A stretch of DNA of 52,785 nt, taken from Reyranella massiliensis 521 (GTDB taxonomy: Bacteria > Pseudomonadota > Alphaproteobacteria > Reyranellales > Reyranellaceae). Positions 16,923 to 25,062 of this stretch are shown piece by piece (the stretch's first letter is position 1; the number at the start of each line of letters is the position of its first letter). The stretch covers positions 1-52,785 of the forward strand of contig CAMARK010000025.1 of assembly GCA_945860205.1 (NCBI GenBank). The letters are read 5' to 3'. The notes under the pieces are model-generated. The model did no database searches. It was not told where the DNA came from and saw nothing but the letters and a program-made list of their open reading frames with translations. The position numbers were made by a program, and so were the translations under genes.

Positions 16923-17600
16923 ATGGATCTCGCCAAACAGCACCTCGACGTCGGCCTGTTCTCGACCAGGCGCGACGAGCAGCTCGCCTTCTGGCAGCAG
17001 ACCGTGGGCCTACCCTACGACCATATGGGAAAGGTCGGCGGCGGCGTGCAGCAGCACCGCCACCATATGAACGGCTCGATCCTTAAGATGAACCACTCGC
17101 GCGATCCCCTACCCGCCGCGGCGCCCTCGGGGATCATCGGCCTCGAGATCGCGCGTGAAGGCCTTGCAGCGCCCCAGCCGCTGGCCGATCCCGACGGCAA
17201 CAAGGTGACGCTGGTGCGGAAGGGCACGAACGGCGTCGAGGGCATCGCGATCCTGCTCAGGGTCAACGATCCCGCCGCCCACGACCGCTTCTGGACCGAG
17301 GCGATGCAGTTCGATCGCGCAGGTGCAGGGCGCTACCGCTGCGGCGATTCGCTGATCGTGATTGCCGGGCAAGGCAAGATCGAACGCAGCCCGCAATGGC
17401 GCGGGCCGGGCTATCGCTACACCACTGTCCAGGTGTGGGATTGCCTCGCCGAGTACGCCGGCATCCTGGCGCGCGGTGGCACCTCGGGCGGCGAGCCCCG
17501 GATCCTGGGCGAGACGGTGCGCTATGCCTTCGTCTGCGATCCCGACGGCAACCATATCGAGATCAGCCAGCGCGCCTCGCTGACCGGCGGCAAGCTCTAG
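16923..17600 (+). CDS. VOC (glyoxalase/bleomycin resistance/dioxygenase) family protein
   Basis: The 225-residue protein shows two VOC modules. The first (residues about 5-100) begins LDVGLFSTRRDEQLAFWQQTVGLPYDHM and ends PLADPDGNKVTLV. The second (about 105-220) ends RYAFVCDPDGNHIEISQ. DPDGN with a following Glu is the usual metal-ligand strand. The family covers glyoxalases, dioxygenases and resistance proteins, and I cannot name the substrate. The ATG at 16923 is chosen because it places the first VOC strand at the N terminus. The 3' end overlaps the first unit of a 15-bp tandem repeat. The histidine-rich VQQHRHHMNG in module one could bind metal. Confidence 0.75.
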   Translation: MDLAKQHLDVGLFSTRRDEQLAFWQQTVGLPYDHMGKVGGGVQQHRHHMNGSILKMNHSRDPLPAAAPSGIIGLEIAREGLAAPQPLADPDGNKVTLVRKGTNGVEGIAILLRVNDPAAHDRFWTEAMQFDRAGAGRYRCGDSLIVIAGQGKIERSPQWRGPGYRYTTVQVWDCLAEYAGILARGGTSGGEPRILGETVRYAFVCDPDGNHIEISQRASLTGGKL

Positions 17601-17635
17601 GGTCGTAAGCTCTGGGGTCGTAAGCTCTGGGGTCG
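17592..17635 (+). repeat. Three tandem 15-bp repeats at the end of the VOC gene
   Basis: The unit AAGCTCTRGGGTCGT occurs at 17592-17606, 17607-17621 and 17622-17635, the last one base short. The first copy encodes the last codons and stop (AAG CTC TAG) of the VOC gene. The repeat fills the gap before the convergent DUF6481 gene, which ends at 17643. Probably a recent slippage expansion. Confidence 0.85.
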
Positions 17636-17642
17636 GGAGAAG

Positions 17643-18023
17643 CTACTTCTTGCGCGCTTTGCGGGCGGCGTAGCGGGCGTCGCGGGCAGCCTTCTGCTCA
17701 GCCTCGCTCAGCACCACCTTGACCGGCCGGCGGGCTTCGCGCTCGGCCGCCTCAGCGGCTTCCACGGCTGCGGCCTCGACGGCAGCCGCGGCCCTCGCCA
17801 CCTCGCGTTCGGCCACGAGGCGCGCCTGCTCGGCCTGCTTGGCCTCGCGGCGCTCGGTCTCGCGCGCTTCGCGGGCAGCGGCAACCGCGGCACGTTCAGC
17901 CAGGCGGGCGGCAAACTCCGGGTCGTTGGCGGGATCCTTGGCCCGGGCCTTCTCGAGCAGGGCCTGCTTGGCCTTGGCCGCCGTCTCCAACCGATCCGCG
18001 AAGTCTATCTTCCTGCCGCTCAT
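17643..18023 (-). CDS. DUF6481 family charged coiled protein
   Basis: The 126-residue protein is almost entirely Ala, Glu, Arg and Lys, predicted as one long helix. The N terminus (MSGRKIDFADRLETAAKAKQ) and C terminus (EQKAARDARYAARKARKK) match what I know of the alphaproteobacterial DUF6481 family. It lies 12 bases downstream of typA on the same strand and is likely cotranscribed with it. The family has no known function. Association with RNA or ribosomes would fit the basic tail and the typA neighbour, but this is speculation. Confidence 0.7.
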   Translation of the reverse strand: MSGRKIDFADRLETAAKAKQALLEKARAKDPANDPEFAARLAERAAVAAAREARETERREAKQAEQARLVAEREVARAAAAVEAAAVEAAEAAEREARRPVKVVLSEAEQKAARDARYAARKARKK

Positions 18024-18035
18024 CGTTCTTCGTTC

Positions 18036-19868
18036 CTATTCCGCCGCTGCCGCGGACGATTCTTTCTTGGCGCGCTTGCGATCTTCCAGCTTCAGGAAGC
18101 GCTTGCGCAGACGGATCGACTTGGGCGTGATCTCGACCAGCTCGTCCTCTTCAATGTAGGCGATCGCCTGCTCGAGCGACATCTTGCGCGGCGGCGTGAG
18201 CTTCACGGCCTCATCCTTACCGGCCGCGCGGATGTTGGTGAGCTGCTTGCCCTTGAGCACGTTCACTTCGAGGTCGTTGCCGCGGCTGTGCTCGCCGATG
18301 ATCATGCCCATGTACACCGGCACGCCCGGATCGATGAACATCGGGCCCCGCTCTTCGAGGTTCCACATCGCATACATCACCGCATTGCCCGGCGCATTTG
18401 CGATCAGCGCGCCGTTGCGCCGGCCGGCGATGGGCCCACGATAAGGGCCGTATTCGTGGAAGATGCGGTTCATCACGCCAGTGCCGCGCGTGTCGGTCAG
18501 GAACTCGCCGTGATAGCCGATCAGGCCGCGCGACGGGGAGTAGAACACCAGGCGGGTCTTGCCGGCGCCCGAGGGCCGCATGTCCTGCAGCTCGCCCTTG
18601 CGCATGGAGATCTGCTCGACCACGATGCCGGTATAGGCGTCGTCGACGTCGATCACGACTTCCTCGATCGGCTCGAGGCGCTGGCCGGTCTTGGGATCGG
18701 TCTGGAACAGCACGCGCGGGCGGCCGACGGCGAGTTCGAAGCCCTCGCGGCGCATGGTCTCGATCAGCACGCCGAGCTGCAACTCGCCGCGGCCGGCGAC
18801 CTCGTAGGAATCGGCATTCGCGGTGTCGGTGACGCGGATGGCGACGTTGCCCTCGCCCTCGCGCATCAGGCGCGCGCGGATCATGCGGGTCGTGACCTTG
18901 TCGCCCTCGGTGCCGGCCAGCGGCGAGTCGTTGACCGAGAAGGTCATGGCGAGCGTCGGCGGATCGACTGGCTGCGAGGCGATCGGCTCGCTGATCGTGA
19001 GATCGCCGATGGTGTCGGCCACGGTCGCGACCTTGAGGCCGGCGACGGCCACGATGTCGCCCGCTTCGGCGACGTCAAGCGACATGCGCTCCAGTCCGCG
19101 GAAGGCCAGCACGCGGGTGATGCGCGTCTGCTCGAGTTCCGTGCCGTCGCGCGACAGCGCCTTGATATTGGTGTTGGGCTTGATCGAGCCCGACAGGATG
19201 CGGCCGGTCAGGATGCGGCCGAGGAAATTGTCGGCCTCGAGCGTCGTCACCAGCATGCGGAAGGCGGGATCGGGATCGATCTTGGGCGGCGGCACGTGCT
19301 TCAGCACCAGGTCGAACAGCGGCTCCATGTCCTTGTGCTCGGCCTCGAGCGAGGTCGCGGCCCAGCCCTGCCGGGCCGAGGCGAAGAGCGTCGGGAAGTC
19401 GAGCTGCTCGTCGCTGGCTTCCAGCGCCGAGAACAGGTCGAACACCTCGTCGTGCACCTCGTGGGCGCGGGCGTCGGAGCGGTCGACCTTGTTGATCAGC
19501 ACGATCGGCCGGAGGCCGAGGCGCAGCGCCTTGCCGAGCACGAACTTGGTCTGGGGCAGCGGGCCCTCGGCCGCGTCGACCAGCAGCACGACGCCGTCGA
19601 CCATCGACAGGATGCGCTCGACTTCGCCGCCGAAATCGGCGTGGCCAGGCGTGTCGACGATGTTGACGCGCGTACCCTTCCAGACGACCGAAGTCGCCTT
19701 GGCGAGGATGGTGATCCCGCGCTCGCGCTCGAGGTCGTTCGAATCCATGGCGCGCTCGGCCACCTGCTGGTTCTCGCGGAACGTGCCGCTCTGCTTCAGC
19801 AGGCAATCGACCAGTGTGGTCTTGCCATGATCGACGTGCGCGATGATCGCGACGTTGCGGATATCCAT
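18036..19868 (-). CDS. typA: Translational GTPase TypA/BipA
   Basis: The 610-residue protein is full length. G1 is AHVDHGKTT near residue 10, the switch region has RERGITILAK, G3 is DTPGHADF and G4 is NKVDR. EF-G-like domains and the BipA-specific C-terminal domain with LTNIRAAGKDEAVKLTPPRKMSLEQAIAYIEEDELVEITP follow. BipA is a ribosome-associated GTPase needed for 50S assembly and growth at low temperature or stress. A lysine-rich tail (EDRKRAKKESSAAAAE) extends beyond the core. A good sigma70-type promoter lies upstream. Confidence 0.97.
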   Translation of the reverse strand: MDIRNVAIIAHVDHGKTTLVDCLLKQSGTFRENQQVAERAMDSNDLERERGITILAKATSVVWKGTRVNIVDTPGHADFGGEVERILSMVDGVVLLVDAAEGPLPQTKFVLGKALRLGLRPIVLINKVDRSDARAHEVHDEVFDLFSALEASDEQLDFPTLFASARQGWAATSLEAEHKDMEPLFDLVLKHVPPPKIDPDPAFRMLVTTLEADNFLGRILTGRILSGSIKPNTNIKALSRDGTELEQTRITRVLAFRGLERMSLDVAEAGDIVAVAGLKVATVADTIGDLTISEPIASQPVDPPTLAMTFSVNDSPLAGTEGDKVTTRMIRARLMREGEGNVAIRVTDTANADSYEVAGRGELQLGVLIETMRREGFELAVGRPRVLFQTDPKTGQRLEPIEEVVIDVDDAYTGIVVEQISMRKGELQDMRPSGAGKTRLVFYSPSRGLIGYHGEFLTDTRGTGVMNRIFHEYGPYRGPIAGRRNGALIANAPGNAVMYAMWNLEERGPMFIDPGVPVYMGMIIGEHSRGNDLEVNVLKGKQLTNIRAAGKDEAVKLTPPRKMSLEQAIAYIEEDELVEITPKSIRLRKRFLKLEDRKRAKKESSAAAAE

Positions 19869-19906
19869 GATCTTTTGTGTGTCCGAAGGGAGGTTGGCTG
19901 GGCGCG

Positions 19907-19935
19907 CTTATACGCATGCACCATGGCGCCGGCAA
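19907..19935 (-). promoter_or_regulatory. Sigma70-type promoter of typA
   Basis: On the minus strand TTGCCG (19930-19935), a 17-base spacer and TATAAG (19907-19912) end 39 bases before the typA start codon. A GGGAGG-like ribosome site lies between. Assigned by consensus only. Confidence 0.55.
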
Positions 19936-19976
19936 GGCGGGTTGAGGCGGTGTCTTGCCGCTGTCACAGTGCCCAC

Positions 19977-20204
19977 ATGCATAAACGCTCGGTCACCATC
20001 GACGGTCACCGCACCAGCATCTCGCTGGAAGACGCATTCTGGAGCGAATTATCGGCCCTCGCCCGGGCGCGCGGCCTGTCGCTGAACGCCCTGGTGGCCG
20101 AGATCGACCATGCCCGCAGCGCCGGCCCCGGCTCGCCCAACCTGTCGAGCGCGCTGCGTCTCCATGTGCTCGACGAGCTGCGCAAGCGCCCCGCCCCGGC
20201 CTAA
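19977..20204 (+). CDS. Small ribbon-helix-helix domain protein
   Basis: The 75-residue protein MHKRSVTIDGHRTSISLEDA... has a beta strand (RSVTIDGHRTSISL) and two helices (DAFWSELSALARARG and LSLNALVAEIDHARS), the layout of the RHH_4 family common in alphaproteobacteria. RHH dimers usually bind DNA through the strand; the targets are unknown. No toxin gene lies beside it, so an antitoxin role is not supported. It is divergent from typA (108-base gap) and ends two bases before the convergent nitroreductase gene. Confidence 0.82.
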   Translation: MHKRSVTIDGHRTSISLEDAFWSELSALARARGLSLNALVAEIDHARSAGPGSPNLSSALRLHVLDELRKRPAPA

Positions 20205-20206
20205 TA

Positions 20207-21037
20207 TCAGTCGAGTTTGAAGCCCTTGGCGCGCACGAATGCGCCGAAATCGGCCCGCTCCGGAACCGAATATTGCCGGGCCTTGTCCTCGGACCATCCG
20301 TAGGCCTGAGCCTCGCCGAACTTCTCGACGAAGCGCTGGGTCTTGTAGGGTTGGGTCTCGTTGCGCCTCCGGTCGTAGGCCGCGACCTTGTCCCGGAGCC
20401 CGGTCTCGTCGTAGCGATCCTGGTGGATCGACACGTCGAGGCCGAGCCTGGGGCTCATCACGCCTTCGAAGGAGGGCCAGCCTATCCCCAGCCCGGCCAC
20501 GGGAAACACATGCTGCGGCAGGCCCAGCACATCGGCCACCTGGGCGGCGTGATTGCGGATCTGGCTGATCGGGCAAGTCCCCAACCCGACGCGGTCGGCG
20601 GCGGCAATGAAGGTCGCAAGCACGATGCCGGCATCGACTGCGGCATTGAAGAACGGGTCGAGATAGTCGTTCACGAAGGGCCGGCCGCGCCATTCGAACA
20701 GCAGCCGGTGGCGGCGATTGTTGCCGCAAAAGACCAGCAGCGCCGGGCCGGCCTTGGCCCAGGGATTCTCCGGGATCAGCGCCTCGAGCTTCGCACGCTG
20801 GGCCTTGTCGGTGACGATCACGATATCGGCCTGCTGCAGGTCGCTCTTGGACGGTGCCGACAGCGCCACCGCGCAGAGCGTCTCGAGCAGGGCGGGATCG
20901 ATTGGCTTGTCGGAATAGCGCCGCACGACGCGGCGGTTGGCCATGTCGGCCAGAACGTCCACGCCTTCAGGCGACTTGGTGAGCGCCGGGGCGGAGCCGA
21001 AGCGCGCCTTGAGGGTCGTCAGCAATCGATCGAGCAA
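20207..21037 (-). CDS. Nitroreductase family flavoprotein
   Basis: The 276-residue protein has the FMN-binding start RRVVRRYSDKPIDPALLETLCAVALSAPS. A middle segment, DRVGLGTCPISQIRNHAAQVADVLGLPQHVFPVAGLGIGWP, is typical of NfsA/FRP-like NADPH nitroreductases. The family reduces nitro compounds, quinones or flavins. The start is TTG with GGAG five bases upstream, the only start that keeps the N-terminal helix. It lies nine bases downstream of asmA on the same strand and may share its transcript. Substrate unknown. Confidence 0.88.
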   Translation of the reverse strand: MLDRLLTTLKARFGSAPALTKSPEGVDVLADMANRRVVRRYSDKPIDPALLETLCAVALSAPSKSDLQQADIVIVTDKAQRAKLEALIPENPWAKAGPALLVFCGNNRRHRLLFEWRGRPFVNDYLDPFFNAAVDAGIVLATFIAAADRVGLGTCPISQIRNHAAQVADVLGLPQHVFPVAGLGIGWPSFEGVMSPRLGLDVSIHQDRYDETGLRDKVAAYDRRRNETQPYKTQRFVEKFGEAQAYGWSEDKARQYSVPERADFGAFVRAKGFKLD

Positions 21038-21046
21038 GATGTCTCC

Positions 21047-24000
21047 TCAGCGGCCGAACAGGCCTGGTATGTTGGGAATGGGAATGGTGGGGATCGACGA
21101 GCGACCCGGCACCGGCACCTGCTCGAGCTGCTTTACGCCCGGCAGGGTGCTGAGCATGCCCGGCGGGTCCTTGGCCGTCCCGCGCACGACGTTGAGCGAG
21201 GGCGACGACAGCGGACCGCGCGCGGTCGTGATCAGATAGGGCGCCGAGCCGTCTTCGGCGATCATGAAGTTGATCGTCGTGTCGGTCGTCGAGCTGCCGA
21301 GGTTGGTGCGGGTCGCAATCCTGGCGGTTGCGTTCTTGCCCTGGACCGTCAGGCCCTTGTCGGAGAGCACACCCCCCGCGATATCGATATGGCCTGCAAT
21401 CGGGTTGTCGTGATTGACGAAGCGGTTCAGCACCAGGGAGATGGCGTTCAGGATATTGCCGACCCCAACGCCGCCCCTCTGGCCGACGGCGCCCAGAACG
21501 TTGCCCAGCGTATTGTCGATCACGCCGCCGGCAGCGCCCGCCGCCGCTCCGCCCAACATCTGCAGCGCCCTGTCGGCACCGGCGAAGATGTGACCGCTCA
21601 ATTGCGCGCCGCCCGCCATCGAACTCTTGAGCTGCTCCGACGTCGCCCCGGCGCCGCGCACCGTGATGCCGTTGGCGTTCAGCCGGCCGTCGAGCGTCAC
21701 CTTCACGCCGCCGCCGAACTGGTTGGTGCCCGCGGTGCTGCGCAGCGCCTCGCCGACATTGATGCCGTTGGCGTCACCCTTGAAATCCAGGGACAGCGCC
21801 GGCTGGCTGCCGTTGACCACGCCGGAAAAGGCCAGCAAGCCGCCATAGAGCGCACCTTTGAAGTGCGAGATGGTCAACACGCCGTCCTTGAGCGTGGCGG
21901 CGAGGTCGGCGTTGCCGATGCGGAGCGGCGCGCTGATCAGTGTGGCCGCCACCAGCTTGAACGAGCCATCGACGCTGCGCAGCGCCGGCGTATCGATTGC
22001 CTGGGCAGCGGCGGGCTGGCCGCGGGCGGCAGGCGCGCGGGCCGCGCCGCCGCCGCTGCCGCCGATCTTGTCGAGGTCGAGCACGTTGGCCCGCAGATCG
22101 GCGATGATGTTGGGCTTGCCCGTGAGCTTGGCGTCGACCGAGCCTTCGAGGGTCTGGCCGTTCAGCGCGATACTGCCCTTGTAGGCCGCCGATTGCGGCG
22201 CGCCCTTGGCAATGCCCGGCAGCGACAGCACGCCGCTCGCCCGCAGGCTGTGGCCCATGCCGTTGACCGTGAACTCGCGCAGAGCCATCTGCTCGACGCT
22301 GCCGGCCACCCCGCCGCTCGCACTTACCGCACCGAGACCGGCCGGGGCCGTGGCGCCGGCGAACTTCAGCAGCCGGGTCATGTCCGGCGCCTCGAAATTG
22401 AAGGCGATGTCGGGACGCGGCTGGGCACTGTCGTAGGCGGCCACCGTGCCGCGTACCGCCAGCCTTGCTCCCAGCAGGTTCGACACCTTGACGTCGGTCA
22501 GGCGCAGCGTGCTGCCCTGGAGGGCGACATCGACGTCGATGCCGCCGATCGTCTCCTTTTGATAGATCAGCCGGGCGACCTTGGCTTTCAGCCCGACCGT
22601 CGGACCGGCCACGGCCGGCCGAGCGGCAGAGGGCGCCGCAGCAGCCGGCTTCTGTCCACTGGCGGCGGCCGGTGCGATGTAGGAATCGAGATCGACCGTG
22701 TCGATCGCCAGGTTGGTCACGATCGACAGCGGCACGCCGAAGGTGACGGCGATACCGCCGCTGCCCTTGAGGTCGTCGAGCTCGAAGACGGCGTCGCTCA
22801 CCGCCACGTTGCCGCCGGTCGACGACATCTTGCCCTTCATGCTGAGACGCGTGAGCTTGGCCGGGGGAACGGAAGAGACGTCGACATCGAGCCACGTCAG
22901 GGTCTCGCGCAGCTTGGGGCCGAGCAGGCTGAAGTCGCCCGACACCGCCGGCCGCGCGGCATCGCCCGTCATGGTCGAGCGCGCCTGCAGGACCATGTCG
23001 CCCGGCAGGGTCGCCGTGAGCTTGGGCACCGCCACGGCGCCGCCGCGCGCCTCCAGTTCGAGCGCCACGTTGCGGATCGGCTTCTTGTTGTAGATCACCT
23101 CGCCGACATCGAGCGCCAGCTTGGCCGTCAGGCTGGCGGGAAAGCCGCCGCCGGCGCTGGCGGCTGCCGGGGCAGCAGGCGTCGCGGCGGCGGCGGGCGT
23201 CGCCGCAGGTGTCGCTGGCCGCGCCAGCGCGGCCAGCCAGTGGTCGAGATCCATCCGCGGCACCACAAGCTTGCCGTCGAGCGCCAGCGCCGGCTTCAAG
23301 GTCACCGACAGCGAGCCCGAGCCGTTGTCCTGGCCCAGGGCCATCTTGAAGTCCCTGGCCGCCACCGCCGTCTGCGAGACGTCGACGGCGCCGTCGAAAT
23401 TGAACTTGCCGGCGAGCAGCGGCGGCAGCGCGGGCTCGGGCTGGCCGGCCAACCGCAGCAGTGCATCGATGAAGGTCGTGAGCTGCTCGGCCGAGACCGA
23501 CGCCATGCCGGCCGCCCGGGCGTTGGGCCCGAGTTCGCTCAACGTCCCCTTGAAGGAGAGCTTGCCGCCGCCCGCCTCGAGGGCGACATCGGCGGTGTGG
23601 CCTGAGGCGTTCCTGGCGCCCACGGCGAGGTCGAGCTTGAGCGGCGCGTCGTTCACGGTGGCATTGCCCGCGAGCGAATAAGGTCCGTCGAGTGAGCCGA
23701 CCGATGCCGAGAAATTGGCCTTCTCGGCCACCAACGACACACCGGCCTTGGAGTCGCTGAAGATCAGCGTGCCGTTCTCGATGGTGAGGCGGCCGAGCGA
23801 CAGCGGCTTGGCCGAGCTTGGCTTGGCCGCTGCGGGCTTCGCTTCGGCCACCGACTGCGCGAGCTCCCAGTTCGGCTTGCCCTCGGCATTGACCTCGAGA
23901 ACGATCTTGGGCTCGACCAGGGTCACCTCGCTCACCTCGATGCCGCCCATCAGCAGGGCGAGCAGCGAGGGCTTCACGGTGACCGACTTCACCTCGACCA

Positions 24001-24256
24001 TGTTCGCGTTCTTGGAACCCGGCACGTTGAAGAATTTCACGCCGCTGATCGAGACGCTCGGCACCGGCAGCAGCGAGAGGCTGATGGGCCCGTCGAGCAC
24101 GAGGTCGCGGCCCGTCGCCTTCTTCACCTCGGCGGCGATCATGGGCTTGTAGGAATTGACGTCGATGAGCAGGGGCGCCGCGAGCAGCACCACGATCAGC
24201 AGGCCAACGATGCCGCCGCCGCCAACCAAAACCTTCTTGCGCATGGAGGGGGTCAT
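21047..24256 (-). CDS. AsmA family envelope protein
   Basis: The 1069-residue protein has one N-terminal membrane helix (VGGGGIVGLLIVVLLAAPLLI), then the AsmA domain (NSYKPMIAAEVKKATGRDLVLDGPISLSLLPVPSVSISGVKF). A long repetitive beta-rich middle follows, with two Ala/Pro linkers, and a C-terminal AsmA_2 region (VNHDNPIAGHIDIAGGVLSDKGLTV) and a short tail. Larger relatives (TamB, YhdP, YdbH) form bridge-like tubes that carry phospholipids between inner and outer membranes, so a role in outer-membrane lipid supply or assembly is a fair inference. AGGAG lies six bases before the ATG at 24256. Confidence 0.9.
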   Translation of the reverse strand: MTPSMRKKVLVGGGGIVGLLIVVLLAAPLLIDVNSYKPMIAAEVKKATGRDLVLDGPISLSLLPVPSVSISGVKFFNVPGSKNANMVEVKSVTVKPSLLALLMGGIEVSEVTLVEPKIVLEVNAEGKPNWELAQSVAEAKPAAAKPSSAKPLSLGRLTIENGTLIFSDSKAGVSLVAEKANFSASVGSLDGPYSLAGNATVNDAPLKLDLAVGARNASGHTADVALEAGGGKLSFKGTLSELGPNARAAGMASVSAEQLTTFIDALLRLAGQPEPALPPLLAGKFNFDGAVDVSQTAVAARDFKMALGQDNGSGSLSVTLKPALALDGKLVVPRMDLDHWLAALARPATPAATPAAAATPAAPAAASAGGGFPASLTAKLALDVGEVIYNKKPIRNVALELEARGGAVAVPKLTATLPGDMVLQARSTMTGDAARPAVSGDFSLLGPKLRETLTWLDVDVSSVPPAKLTRLSMKGKMSSTGGNVAVSDAVFELDDLKGSGGIAVTFGVPLSIVTNLAIDTVDLDSYIAPAAASGQKPAAAAPSAARPAVAGPTVGLKAKVARLIYQKETIGGIDVDVALQGSTLRLTDVKVSNLLGARLAVRGTVAAYDSAQPRPDIAFNFEAPDMTRLLKFAGATAPAGLGAVSASGGVAGSVEQMALREFTVNGMGHSLRASGVLSLPGIAKGAPQSAAYKGSIALNGQTLEGSVDAKLTGKPNIIADLRANVLDLDKIGGSGGGAARAPAARGQPAAAQAIDTPALRSVDGSFKLVAATLISAPLRIGNADLAATLKDGVLTISHFKGALYGGLLAFSGVVNGSQPALSLDFKGDANGINVGEALRSTAGTNQFGGGVKVTLDGRLNANGITVRGAGATSEQLKSSMAGGAQLSGHIFAGADRALQMLGGAAAGAAGGVIDNTLGNVLGAVGQRGGVGVGNILNAISLVLNRFVNHDNPIAGHIDIAGGVLSDKGLTVQGKNATARIATRTNLGSSTTDTTINFMIAEDGSAPYLITTARGPLSSPSLNVVRGTAKDPPGMLSTLPGVKQLEQVPVPGRSSIPTIPIPNIPGLFGR

Positions 24257-24324
24257 GGGATGCTCCTGTCGTCCGGCTCGACGAAACAGTAGCGCATCAC
24301 CTTGCCGCGAGGCATAGAGAAAAA

Positions 24325-24510
24325 ATGGTCGAGATCGTCAACCTGAAGCGCGTGCGCAAGGACAAGGCGCGGCGTGATCGCGAGAACGAAGCCGACGCCA
24401 ACCGGCGACGCTTCGGCCGCACCAAGGCGGAGAAGACCGCCGACAAGGACGCAGAGACACGCGCCCGCCAGTCGCTCGCCGGCAAGCGGCTCGAAACCGA
24501 GAAGCCCTGA
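24325..24510 (+). CDS. DUF4169 family small basic protein
   Basis: The 61-residue protein MVEIVNLKRVRKDKARRDRE... is highly charged and helical, with the FGRTKAEK segment characteristic of the DUF4169 family found in alphaproteobacteria. No function is known. It is divergent from asmA (68 bases between starts) and ends six bases before the convergent HxlR gene. The open frame is short, but the family match makes it a real gene. Confidence 0.75.
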   Translation: MVEIVNLKRVRKDKARRDRENEADANRRRFGRTKAEKTADKDAETRARQSLAGKRLETEKP

Positions 24511-24516
24511 TCGCGC

Positions 24517-25023
24517 CTAGCGCGGCGGGCGGTTCAGCGTCAGGCGTTCGAAGAAGGCGCGCGTGCCCTGATCGGCGCCGGGCCCGGCCACGGCGCGCAC
24601 GTTGGTGAGTTCGATCCGCCGGCCGCTCTCGGCATCGATCAGCACCGGATCGAGCGGACGGCCGTCGCTGCGGTCGACGAGATCCATCGGCTTGCCGCCG
24701 CGCGCCGCCGCACCATGACGGTCGCCCCACTGTTTCAGGCCGACGATGACGGTGAACAGCGCCGCGCCCTTGTCGGTCAGGCGGTATTCGTGGCGCAGCG
24801 GCCGCTGCCGGTAGGCGGTCTTGCGGAAGACGCCGGCCTCCACGAGTTTCTTCAGCCGCGCCGTCAGCACGTTGCGGGCGATGCCGAGGTTTTCCTGGAA
24901 TTCGTCGAAGCGCCTGACGCCGTAGAAGGCATCACGCACGATCAGCAGCGTCCACGGCTCGCCCACGACCTCAAGGGCCGAGGCGATGGAACAATTCATC
25001 TGCTCGTAGGACGTGCGCCGCAT
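24517..25023 (-). CDS. HxlR family winged-helix transcriptional regulator
   Basis: The 168-residue protein begins MRRTSYEQMNCSIASALEVVGEPWTLLIVRDAFYGVRRFDEFQ, with the HxlR signature Cys at residue 11 and the GxxWTxxIxR motif. The wing RLTDKGAAL follows. Some family members sense electrophiles through the N-terminal Cys. The C-terminal ~60 residues are an extension with D/P/R-rich sequence. Its neighbours are nhaA, downstream gene of another unit on the same strand, and DUF4169, convergent; no clear target gene is adjacent. Confidence 0.9.
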   Translation of the reverse strand: MRRTSYEQMNCSIASALEVVGEPWTLLIVRDAFYGVRRFDEFQENLGIARNVLTARLKKLVEAGVFRKTAYRQRPLRHEYRLTDKGAALFTVIVGLKQWGDRHGAAARGGKPMDLVDRSDGRPLDPVLIDAESGRRIELTNVRAVAGPGADQGTRAFFERLTLNRPPR

Positions 25024-25062
25024 GATGGTGAAAGTATAGACCGCGACGGGCGTCGCGCAATC

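Noticed and set aside
18288-19976. Long plus-strand frame leading into the ribbon-helix-helix gene
   Set aside because: Antisense to typA; only the last 75 codons, starting at the ATG at 19977, resemble a protein family.
20273-23605. 1110-codon open frame on the plus strand
   Set aside because: It is antisense to the clearly homologous asmA and nitroreductase genes. Its translation is low-complexity Arg/Gly/His/Asp-rich sequence without any domain, as expected from a high-G+C complementary strand.
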